DNA of 64,000 nt from NCBI RefSeq assembly GCF_016745255.1, contig NZ_JADOEQ010000013.1, positions 95,237 to 159,236 on the forward strand, given 5' to 3'. How positions within the stretch are numbered: position 1 is the first letter of the stretch; every line of letters begins with the position of its first letter. A program made the translations under genes and the position numbers. Under the pieces are notes generated by a model. That model made no database searches. It worked only from the letters and a program-made list of their open reading frames with translations, and was not told the origin of the DNA. Source of the DNA: Enterococcus sp. BWR-S5 (GTDB lineage Bacteria > Bacillota > Bacilli > Lactobacillales > Enterococcaceae). This document shows, piece by piece, positions 38,309 through 45,321 of the stretch.

Positions 38309-39082
38309 TCAATAAATCGAAACACGCTTAAACTGCCATGCTGCACCTGCCAGAAAAACAACACTTAATCCAATAGACAGAAAAAGAGGTAGCTGGCTAG
38401 CGGTCATTGCTGAACTATTTTTTAGCCCTTCCGCACTCACTTCAATTAGCTTCATAGGGTTTGCCTTGGCTAAAGCCGGAGCAATGTTGATGATAAATAA
38501 TAGAATCAGCAGAACAAAGCCAAGCAGTAAACCACCTTGCGCTTTCGGTAACAACACTTGACCCAAATTCGCAACCGCGATAAACAGTACACCGAACAAG
38601 CCGATTTGGAATACATGGAAAATTAGTGAAGAGAAGTTCTGAGCCTCACCCGGGAACAGCAACAAATTATACAGATAGGTGATTCCAAAGGAAAGAAGCA
38701 AACCACCAAACCACAAAAGAATCTGATAGATAACCTTAGCAAACATTGCGGTATTTCTATTCACCCCTTTTGTCACTAAAAGAACCAGTGTACCATTTGT
38801 CACTTCTCTTCCCAATGTATTTCCGAATGTAATCAAAAAGATAATCAGCGTAATCTGGCTATGATTGCTGAAGAATTGCAGCCAGCTGTCATACACACTG
38901 GGATCAGGCAGCAATATCTCGATGCCATCACTACCTCCCAAGGTTTTAATAATTTCAGGAAGCAGCTTTGCTGTAACGGAACTGGCTAACCCGAAAAGAA
39001 CAAAAATGCTGAGTACGATAAAAAAACGATAGGTTCTAAACGATTCAACAGCTTCCTTTTTTAATAAGACAAAGTAGTTCAT
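38309..39082 (-). CDS. ABC-2 type transporter permease
   Basis: A 257-residue protein with six hydrophobic segments typical of ABC-2 permeases, starting with a cytoplasmic helix (LLKKEAVESFRTYRFFIVL) and including the TNGTLVLLVTKGVNR coupling region. It should pair with the ATPase encoded just upstream; stop and start overlap (ATGA). Substrate unknown. Related systems export peptides or lipids or give resistance to membrane-active agents. Confidence 0.85.
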   Translation of the reverse strand: MNYFVLLKKEAVESFRTYRFFIVLSIFVLFGLASSVTAKLLPEIIKTLGGSDGIEILLPDPSVYDSWLQFFSNHSQITLIIFLITFGNTLGREVTNGTLVLLVTKGVNRNTAMFAKVIYQILLWFGGLLLSFGITYLYNLLLFPGEAQNFSSLIFHVFQIGLFGVLFIAVANLGQVLLPKAQGGLLLGFVLLILLFIINIAPALAKANPMKLIEVSAEGLKNSSAMTASQLPLFLSIGLSVVFLAGAAWQFKRVSIY

Positions 39083-39990
39083 GCACCTGTCACCTCCATA
39101 AAAATCGATTCCAAGGTTGGCTCTAATCGCGTAAAGGTCTTTGGAACAATCCCACGATTATTCAAAAAGGCCATTACTTTCAAGCCTGTTTGCTGGCCAT
39201 CCGATGTATAGAGAGTAAGCGCGCCCTGCTCTTCTTGAATGTTAGAATCCTGACCAAAGGCTTGGAGAAACGCAGCTTTTTCCTCGTTACTTTCAAAGCT
39301 CAATTTGAAACCATCCATCGGATAAGAACGCTTAATCTCCTCCAGACTTCCCGCACATTGAATCTCGCCATTATGAAGGATTGCTACCTGATCGCTGATT
39401 TTCTCGACATCCTCCAAAATATGACTGGAAAATAGAATGGTCGTCTCATGCTTCAAGGATTGCATAAGCTCCAATACCTCTTTTCTTCCAATAGGGTCCA
39501 AGGCCGAGGTGGGTTCATCGCAGATAATCAGTTTAGGCCGATTCAGCAGTGCCTGAGCTAAACCAAGACGCTGCTTCATGCCCCGTGAAAATTTCCCGAT
39601 TCGTCGTTTTCCGCTTTTTAAATTTACCAGCTCCAGCAATTCATCTACTCGTTTGTTCAGCTCCTGCTTATCAATCCCTGTAAGCTGTCCAACTAGAAAT
39701 AGATATTCTCTGGCAGAGTAGTAAGAATAGAAAGAAGGAACATCCGGCAAATAGCCAATATTTTTATTTGTTGATTGATTATTGTAGACGACCTTTTTCT
39801 CATCAACGATAACCTCGCCTGATGTTGCTTGCAGCAAGCCCAGAATAATATTCATGGTCGTTGTCTTACCTGCACCATTCTCACCAACAAAACCGTAGAT
39901 AGAATGTTCCGGCACTTGAATGCTGACTGATTTCAGTATTTCGTCCTTGCCAAAGCTCTTTTTGATATTTTTGACTTCCAAAATATTCAT
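39079..39990 (-). CDS. ABC transporter ATP-binding protein
   Basis: A 303-residue ATPase with Walker A GENGAGKTT, signature FSRGMKQRL and Walker B LIICDEPTSALD, plus a C-terminal extension of about 80 residues common in drug- and bacteriocin-type exporters. The frame is open to 40065, but GAGGAAG precedes the ATG at 39990, which overlaps the stop of the small upstream gene (ATGA). It forms an operon with that gene and the permease. Confidence 0.9.
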   Translation of the reverse strand: MNILEVKNIKKSFGKDEILKSVSIQVPEHSIYGFVGENGAGKTTTMNIILGLLQATSGEVIVDEKKVVYNNQSTNKNIGYLPDVPSFYSYYSAREYLFLVGQLTGIDKQELNKRVDELLELVNLKSGKRRIGKFSRGMKQRLGLAQALLNRPKLIICDEPTSALDPIGRKEVLELMQSLKHETTILFSSHILEDVEKISDQVAILHNGEIQCAGSLEEIKRSYPMDGFKLSFESNEEKAAFLQAFGQDSNIQEEQGALTLYTSDGQQTGLKVMAFLNNRGIVPKTFTRLEPTLESIFMEVTGA

Positions 39991-40190
39991 ACATCTTCCT
40001 CTTTTCCAACTAAGAAATAACCAATTGGTCCAATAATTTGAAGCAGCAATACTATTACTACCCAAAGAAATACATTCCCAAAGCGAAAGCTTCTATGCTT
40101 CAACACGTGAACCAATGCAATAATTGAAAGGCTGAAGGAAACAAGCAGATACGGAGCCAGATATGGCAAATAAGGAATAAGTTCATCCAT
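39987..40190 (-). CDS. Small membrane protein with PLDc_N-like domain
   Basis: A 67-residue protein with two hydrophobic helices resembling the PLDc_N (phospholipase D N-terminal) module: LVSFSLSIIALVHVLKH then LWVVIVLLLQIIGPIGYFLVG. It is the first gene of the ABC operon and its stop overlaps the ATPase start. Its role is likely accessory to the exporter, for example in immunity or sensing. AAGGTG lies six bases before the ATG at 40190. Confidence 0.75.
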   Translation of the reverse strand: MDELIPYLPYLAPYLLVSFSLSIIALVHVLKHRSFRFGNVFLWVVIVLLLQIIGPIGYFLVGKEEDV

Positions 40191-40208
40191 TGATAACACC
40201 TTCTTTTT

Positions 40209-40245
40209 ATATTATTTGTATTATCAATGATAATACAAATAATAT
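40209..40245. promoter_or_regulatory. Perfect 37-bp palindrome, likely operator of the ABC operon
   Basis: ATATTATTTGTATTATCA, a single central base, then its exact complement. It lies 19 bases before the first ATG of the operon and covers the -10 of the promoter. A repressor dimer or tetramer (GntR, XRE or similar) is the likely ligand. Confidence 0.7.
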
Positions 40246-40258
40246 AAAAGCGCAACAA
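40230..40258 (-). promoter_or_regulatory. Promoter of the ABC exporter operon
   Basis: On the minus strand TTGTTG (40253-40258) and TATTAT (40230-40235) have a 17-base spacer. The -10 lies within the palindrome. Confidence 0.6.
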
Positions 40259-40446
40259 AAAAATGACAAGCAGAACCCGTATGTTTCTATCTGTCATTTC
40301 TTGGCTCTGTAATATTTTGTGTTGGTGGAAATTTCTAAAAGAAAGCCCATCAGCACTTTTTTGAGTGTTCAAACACAAACAAGGAACAACAAACTGATAA
40401 AATGAAATCGTCTAAAACCACAAATCATCAGAAAGGTTGTTCCTCT

Positions 40447-40614
40447 ATGGAGAAGAATACCAGAATTTTAAAGTCAAGCTATGAGCCTGTACTTTCTGAT
40501 AGTGACGGAACGGTGGACGCAAATACGACAGAGGAAATTAATAGTTTCCTAGATACACTCTTCAAGCTATATCCTACTGCAACAGAAAAAGAGCTATCTT
40601 ACCTAACTAATTGA
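40447..40614 (+). CDS. Small 55-residue protein, unknown
   Basis: An acidic peptide (begins MEKNTRILKSSYEPVLS, ends ELSYLTN) with no recognised family. The open frame starts at 40402. I prefer the ATG at 40447 because AAAGG is upstream, though spacing is long. GGAACAAC (near 40381) and GTTGTTCC (near 40437) could pair around the ribosome binding site and hide it. It precedes the Crp-like gene by 44 bases. Confidence 0.45.
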   Translation: MEKNTRILKSSYEPVLSDSDGTVDANTTEEINSFLDTLFKLYPTATEKELSYLTN

Positions 40615-40658
40615 AAGATGATACAATTTAATCAAAGAGTTGGTAAGGAGGGATGAAT

Positions 40659-41279
40659 ATGCATTTAATTGATTTTATGAATGAAGATATTAAAAAGAAG
40701 CTTGTTAAAAAAACGTATAAAAAGAAAGAGACTATTCTTTTTGCTGAGCAAGAAAATGAATATGTAATTCTTATGATTGACGGTATTGCAGAAGCATTCA
40801 TCTTAAATGTGAAAGGAAACATCTCAACTATTCATCTTTATAGAAGTGGTAGTTTTTTTGGAGAAATGGAGCAATTTAATGATGGGAAAAAACCCGTTGA
40901 AATTGTCGCTTTCACAGATTGTAATGTATATAAACTTCATAGAGATGATTTTTTAAACTGGTTAAAGGGTGATTTTGAAGCTACAAAATTTCTGATTCGA
41001 GAAATATCTAATAAATTAGTTGTAAATGCTGAATTAATTGAAGAATTATCATCTTTAAGTGTTAAAGAACGACTTCTGAGGTGTATATCCTTACACTATC
41101 ATAGAAGTGAACTAAATCTGCTTACTAAAAAACAGCTTGCCAGCGAAGTAAACGCTCCAATTAGAAGCATTAATCGTGCTATAAATGAATGTGCACAAGA
41201 ACATCTAATTGCTTATGAAAACAAAAGATTTAGTGTAATTAATCAGCGAGAGGTATTAAAGAATCTTCCTACAACATAA
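40659..41279 (+). CDS. Crp/Fnr-family transcriptional regulator
   Basis: The 206-residue protein has an N-terminal cNMP-binding beta-roll (about residues 1-115, with GSFFGEMEQFNDGKKPVEI), a dimer helix and a C-terminal winged helix (LLTKKQLASEVNAPIRSINRA). No Fnr-type cysteine cluster is seen. The ATG at 40653 is too close to AGGAGG; the ATG at 40659 is spaced by seven bases. AT-rich codon use differs from the neighbours. It has its own terminator and may control the two genes downstream. Confidence 0.82.
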   Translation: MHLIDFMNEDIKKKLVKKTYKKKETILFAEQENEYVILMIDGIAEAFILNVKGNISTIHLYRSGSFFGEMEQFNDGKKPVEIVAFTDCNVYKLHRDDFLNWLKGDFEATKFLIREISNKLVVNAELIEELSSLSVKERLLRCISLHYHRSELNLLTKKQLASEVNAPIRSINRAINECAQEHLIAYENKRFSVINQREVLKNLPTT

Positions 41280-41304
41280 GTATAATTTCAAATAAACCCA
41301 AAGT

Positions 41305-41340
41305 AAAAAAACATTGAATAGTAAATATTCAGTGTTTTTT
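41305..41340 (+). terminator. Terminator of the Crp-like gene
   Basis: AAAAACATTGAATA pairs with TATTCAGTGTTTTT (one G-U pair) around a 5-base loop, followed by more T residues. Confidence 0.8.
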
Positions 41341-41351
41341 CATTTTGGGTC

Positions 41352-41373
41352 AAACGACCTAGATTAGTTGTTT
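41352..41373 (+). promoter_or_regulatory. 22-bp dyad, candidate Crp-type operator
   Basis: AAACGAC, an 8-base spacer, GTTGTTT: 6 of 7 bases are symmetric and the total length is that of a Crp/Fnr site. It lies 10 bases before a TATAAT (41383-41388) that should be the -10 of the synthetase-like gene. Confidence 0.45.
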
Positions 41374-41419
41374 TAGCCATTCTATAATTATTTTAAAAGT
41401 AACAGTATGGAGGATAACT

Positions 41420-42346
41420 ATGAGTGATATTTTAAGTAGAATTTCAAATAAAATTGGGGATAAGAATATAGTTGATAAGTTATCGGCTCTATCAAAATCA
41501 GATTTGAACTCACTTCTATTAGAAGTGTTTGATAGACAAACAAATACTTTAACTGCAACTGATATTCTAAAGTCATACCAACTAAATAGATTTACTATCC
41601 CTAGCAGTATAGATCCAGAAGAAATTCATATTTTGGAATCAAAATTATTGAGAAAAGCATTCAATATGGATATCAAGACGATTATGCTTTCTCCCTCTGC
41701 TCCATTAGGTAGCTGTAGCGTTTTTGGCTCCGTAGATCAATATAACGTAGTAAGTGCTCTACGAGGGACAGAAACACTTGCAGACCCCTCAAATATGTTG
41801 GCAATAATTATTGCTGATAAATTAAAAAGAAAAGAAGAAAATAATACCATACCTATCCACATGGCTACTACTGCTAGGGCAATAAGAGCACAAAATTTTG
41901 TAGGTAAAGGTTTATATTCACATTTTGGCTTATATTGTATGGTTTCATCTGGTATAGATACAGGGTCTTACACTTGTGAAAAAATGTTGTTAGAAAAGCA
42001 CTTAAACTATTATAAAGATATATTAAGTGAAATAGAAAATGCTCGTTTCTCTATTGTTCTACGCAAAAGAAACGGATACAAAGATAATAACGGATTTTTC
42101 GACAGAATGGTTGAAACTATCAAACTTATTTTTCCAAATATAGAGTTATCAATTCATAATGATGATGTTGATAATAATTACTATAAAGGTATCAATTTCA
42201 AATTATCGGTCAAACAAGGAAATGAAACCGTTGAAATGGTTGACGGTGGATTTGTTGACTGGACTTATCAAATGCTTGGAAATAAAAAAGAACGCTGTTT
42301 GATAAGCGGTATTGGCTTAGAAAGATTTCTTGTAGCTGTTTCATAA
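41420..42346 (+). CDS. Class II aminoacyl-tRNA-synthetase-like protein
   Basis: A 308-residue protein not assigned to any standard synthetase. ARAIRAQNF followed by YSHFGLYCMVSSG resembles motif 2 of HisRS-type enzymes (Arg, then His/Phe before strands), and SGIGLERFL resembles motif 3 (GxGxER). LSPSAPLGSCSVFG may be part of motif 1 or the substrate pocket. No anticodon-binding domain is evident. Paralogs of this type (HisZ, PoxA) regulate or modify amino acids or proteins instead of charging tRNA. It pairs with a GNAT gene 13 bases downstream and is AT-rich. Confidence 0.6.
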   Translation: MSDILSRISNKIGDKNIVDKLSALSKSDLNSLLLEVFDRQTNTLTATDILKSYQLNRFTIPSSIDPEEIHILESKLLRKAFNMDIKTIMLSPSAPLGSCSVFGSVDQYNVVSALRGTETLADPSNMLAIIIADKLKRKEENNTIPIHMATTARAIRAQNFVGKGLYSHFGLYCMVSSGIDTGSYTCEKMLLEKHLNYYKDILSEIENARFSIVLRKRNGYKDNNGFFDRMVETIKLIFPNIELSIHNDDVDNNYYKGINFKLSVKQGNETVEMVDGGFVDWTYQMLGNKKERCLISGIGLERFLVAVS

Positions 42347-42359
42347 AAGGAGAAGAAAA

Positions 42360-42866
42360 ATGGAACTGATAGAGTGGAATTATGCTTATATTACCGATTT
42401 AGTTGAGTTTGCAAATGATAAAGAAATTGCAAAGAATCTTCGTGACAACTTTCCTCACCCTTATACGGAGCAAAACGCTAGAGATTTTATTAGTTTTTGT
42501 TTGGCAACTCCAGATGTTAAACAACTTAGCTATGCTATTTTTTATCAAGAAAGGGCTATTGGAAGTATCAGCCTAACATTTGAAGAAGATGCCTCTATTA
42601 GTAAAAATGCTGAATTAGGTTACTGGCTTGCTAGAAACTATTGGGGCAAAGGGATAACAACAAATGCAGTAAAAGAAATATGCAAAATTGCCTTTGAAAA
42701 ATACAACCTTAACGAAATTCATGCTACTGTATATTCCTACAATAGAGGGTCAAGTAAAGTATTGGAAAACTGTGGTTTTAAGATTGAAGAAAACTGTCAC
42801 AATTCCATAATAAAGAATAGAAACATGATTGATTGCCATATATATAGTTTAATTCGACCGCAATAG
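42360..42866 (+). CDS. GNAT acetyltransferase (RimJ/RimL type)
   Basis: A 168-residue acetyltransferase_3 protein. ELGYWLARNYWGKGITTNAVK holds the acetyl-CoA-binding loop region (GKG), and SSKVLENCGFKIE is the usual C-terminal motif. RimJ/L-type enzymes acetylate protein N-termini, aminoacyl groups or small amines. Tight spacing after the synthetase-like gene (13 bases, with AAGGAG) suggests they act on the same compound. Base composition is AT-rich, like the two preceding genes. Confidence 0.85.
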   Translation: MELIEWNYAYITDLVEFANDKEIAKNLRDNFPHPYTEQNARDFISFCLATPDVKQLSYAIFYQERAIGSISLTFEEDASISKNAELGYWLARNYWGKGITTNAVKEICKIAFEKYNLNEIHATVYSYNRGSSKVLENCGFKIEENCHNSIIKNRNMIDCHIYSLIRPQ

Positions 42867-43259
42867 CATTTATTAGAATTAACCTACTTTTTAATAACAG
42901 AATAAGTTTTCCCCTTCTATTAATTTCTTATGCATCCTTGTATTTTTATGAAAAGCTAGCCAATGCATATTTCCATACATCAATAGGGTGGTGACTTACA
43001 ACCGATATAAATTAAATACGTTTTAAAGAATACACATTTTTGCCCTATAGGCAGAGTGTGTATTTTTCTCTTTTTTTGAAATTTATCGAAGATTTAACGC
43101 CCTCCCACCATGATAGGAGTAAGCAAGGTTATTTAACTCCTTGTGATGGAAAGGGGATGAAAACTTATGGTTGATGAAAAGACAATCAAATTTAATATAA
43201 TTTTTTTCTATAAAAAACAGATACCGATGATTTTTCGCTTACTCACTAAAGTTATCCGG
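42867..43259. other. Intergenic region between convergent genes
   Basis: About 390 AT-rich bases with one terminator (43029-43064). A 64-codon plus frame from 43167 overlaps the opposite-strand GNAT gene and is not supported. Nothing else is recognised. Confidence 0.45.
43029..43064 (+). terminator. Terminator downstream of the AT-rich cassette
   Basis: AATACACA pairs with TGTGTATT, with an inner TGCC/GGCA stem, followed by TTTCTCTTTTTTT. Confidence 0.75.
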
Positions 43260-43655
43260 CTATTCTGCAATTTTAACCTCGAAAATACTGCCTTCTTTTC
43301 GATACCCCTTTCCTGCATAAAAATCATCAACATCAGACATCACGTACACAATTTGCTCTGAAAAGCTGTTACATACATGCTCCATTAGCTGCTGTGCAAT
43401 TTTTCTACCACGATATGGTTGATCCACCAGTAAGTCATAGATGTAAACACCAAATATACCATCTACCCGGCAACGGCAAAAACCAACTAACTGATTTTCT
43501 TCAAAGGCAATAAAGGTCTCTGAATCTCTAACGGCTTCTGAATAAGCATCTCTTGTAGCTTCAGAAGTATAGTCACTCCATTCGTCACCTTCGCGCTGAA
43601 TCAGCTCCAGCAACTGTCCCCAGTCTGTTTCTCGGTATTTTTTTATACTAAGCAT
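43260..43655 (-). CDS. GNAT family N-acetyltransferase
   Basis: A 131-residue GNAT with the acetyl-CoA motif DLLVDQPYRGRKIAQQLM and the strand VGFCRCRVDGI. Substrate unknown. It lies 13 bases downstream of another GNAT gene on the same strand, and GGAGA precedes the ATG. Confidence 0.88.
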   Translation of the reverse strand: MLSIKKYRETDWGQLLELIQREGDEWSDYTSEATRDAYSEAVRDSETFIAFEENQLVGFCRCRVDGIFGVYIYDLLVDQPYRGRKIAQQLMEHVCNSFSEQIVYVMSDVDDFYAGKGYRKEGSIFEVKIAE

Positions 43656-43668
43656 CCTGTTCTCTCCT

Positions 43669-44148
43669 TTAGTTCAGTTTCTTTTTTAATATTTCAGTCG
43701 GTAACCCGTCCATCACGCCTAAAAAGTTTGTCTTGAATCCATTGGCTTCAAGCAAACGCTTCGAAGCATAATTTTCCGGATCAATGATCCCATAGAGTAA
43801 ACCGAAATCAGATACAGCTGCCAGCTCTAACAGTTTTTTCATCACAGCTTTTCCATAGCCTTGATGCCAGTATTCAGGCGAAAACATATAGCCAATCTCG
43901 GCTTCTCCTGCTTCTCTAGGTGTCAGATGTGCGGAGCCGACAACTGCTTTCGATTCGCTGTCCAATACTTTATAGGAGCCAAAGCTTGTTTGCTCGTTTC
44001 GTGCTAACAGCTTTTGATAGTTTTCCATTGCTTCAGTTCTCGGAATTGCCCGCTCTGTAATTTGAGCCATCACCCGTTCATCCGAAACTAACCGATAGTA
44101 GTCTTCAAAATCCTCTGAGACCAATTTTTGAAATAGAACTGTTTTCAT
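43669..44148 (-). CDS. GNAT acetyltransferase, RimJ/RimL type
   Basis: A 159-residue protein of the acetyltransferase_3 group: EIGYMFSPEYWHQGYGKAVM holds the acetyl-CoA loop (HQGYGKA) and NYASKRLLEANGF is the C-terminal motif. Substrate unknown. GGAGG lies six bases before the ATG. It forms a likely two-gene unit with the following GNAT gene. Confidence 0.88.
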   Translation of the reverse strand: MKTVLFQKLVSEDFEDYYRLVSDERVMAQITERAIPRTEAMENYQKLLARNEQTSFGSYKVLDSESKAVVGSAHLTPREAGEAEIGYMFSPEYWHQGYGKAVMKKLLELAAVSDFGLLYGIIDPENYASKRLLEANGFKTNFLGVMDGLPTEILKKKLN

Positions 44149-44244
44149 TTTTTCCTCCTTATAGTCTAAATCCTTGCAACAAGCACCTTTTACTTACAAT
44201 CTCCCGCCAGTCTGTTATAATAAACATTTGTACAGGAGGTAGTT

Positions 44245-45213
44245 ATGGAGAAGCATCTATATCTCATCATCAACAAAGAAGCCGGAAGTGGCAACGGCAA
44301 AAAGGTTGCTGATAAATTAAAGAAACAACTGCAATTATTGTCAGTTAAACATACCATTTTTTACACAGAATACGCCGGGCATGAACAATTGATTGTTCAA
44401 CAGCTTGCTGCCGAAACGCTGATTCCTTGGCAGAAAACAGAAGAGCATGGGGTTTTTCCATTGCTGGTTGTCATGGGTGGCGATGGTACTTTACATAGTG
44501 CTGTAAATGCACTCTATGAAATTAATCCAATGATTCCTGTGGGTTACCTTCCTTGCGGCTCAGGAAACGACTTTGCTCGCGGAACCGGTATTGAGCGTCA
44601 GCTTGAAAAAGGACTCTCACAAATACTGAGAGCAGAAGAACCTCAAGCTATTCAAGTAATTCACTATGAAGATGCTGTGCAACAGGAAAAGGGCTTTGCC
44701 GTAAACAATGTGGGGATTGGTTTGGACGCGGCCATTGTCCAAGCAGCCAATACATCAAAGGCCAAGCAGGCACTGAATAAATTCAATATGGGGTCTTTAT
44801 CTTATCTCTTCTCCATTTTGAAAGTTTTATTTACCCAAAAAGGGTTTCCTGTCTTGATAGATATCAATGGGAAAACAATCGATTCCAGCCGTGCCTTTCT
44901 TTGCACCGTGACTAACCATCCCTATTTTGGTGGTGGTGTTGCTATTGCTCCCGTTGCGGACCCAAGAAAACCAGTTTTGGATTTGGTTTTAGTTGAGCGC
45001 ATCAACATTTTTAAAATTTTCTGGTTAATATTCTTACTTTCTCGAAAAAAGCATATGGAATCCAAAAACTTCCATCACTACCAGACAAGCAAGCTGCGCA
45101 TTGTCTCTACTGTTCCTGAGTATGTTCATGCAGATGGAGAAATTCTTGGCAAACAGAATCTGGACGTCACCTTTACAATCCACGAGGGGCTGTTTTGGTT
45201 CACAGACAACTAA
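44245..45213 (+). CDS. Diacylglycerol/lipid kinase (DagK family)
   Basis: The 322-residue length fits the DgkB/YegS family. The N-terminal catalytic domain has VMGGDGTLHSAVNAL, the nucleotide-binding GGDGT, and CGSGNDFARG. The C-terminal beta-sandwich ends with YVHADGEILG. These soluble kinases phosphorylate diacylglycerol or related lipids and feed lipid recycling; sequence alone does not separate DAG from other lipid substrates. AGGAGGT precedes the ATG. Confidence 0.9.
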   Translation: MEKHLYLIINKEAGSGNGKKVADKLKKQLQLLSVKHTIFYTEYAGHEQLIVQQLAAETLIPWQKTEEHGVFPLLVVMGGDGTLHSAVNALYEINPMIPVGYLPCGSGNDFARGTGIERQLEKGLSQILRAEEPQAIQVIHYEDAVQQEKGFAVNNVGIGLDAAIVQAANTSKAKQALNKFNMGSLSYLFSILKVLFTQKGFPVLIDINGKTIDSSRAFLCTVTNHPYFGGGVAIAPVADPRKPVLDLVLVERINIFKIFWLIFLLSRKKHMESKNFHHYQTSKLRIVSTVPEYVHADGEILGKQNLDVTFTIHEGLFWFTDN

Positions 45214-45228
45214 ATACGTCTATTTTAG

Positions 45229-45269
45229 AAAAGACCATTGGAAGTTTTTCTTTCATCCAATGGTCTTTT
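45229..45269. terminator. Terminator between lipid kinase gene and recD2
   Basis: AAAAGACCATTGGA pairs with TCCAATGGTCTTTT around a 13-base loop, with T-rich flanks on both sides. It suits two convergent genes. Confidence 0.85.
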
Positions 45270-45321
45270 CTTTTTGCGCTATTTTCAGTGACACCTCAAC
45301 CTAAAAGACCGAATATAATTG

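Noticed and set aside
40303..40340. Sequence beginning GGCTCTGTAATATTTTGTG, which recalls ISL3-family inverted repeats
   Set aside because: No matching inverted copy and no transposase were found near the AT-rich cassette, so an insertion-sequence end is only an impression.
43167..43361. 64-codon plus-strand frame after the GNAT gene
   Set aside because: It overlaps the well-supported opposite-strand GNAT gene, the ribosome binding site is badly spaced, and the product looks like antisense translation.
38235..45269. Similar AGACCATTGG hairpins at 38235 and 45229 as a dispersed repeat
   Set aside because: Each sits at a gene end with a T-run and only the short core is shared, so ordinary terminators explain them.
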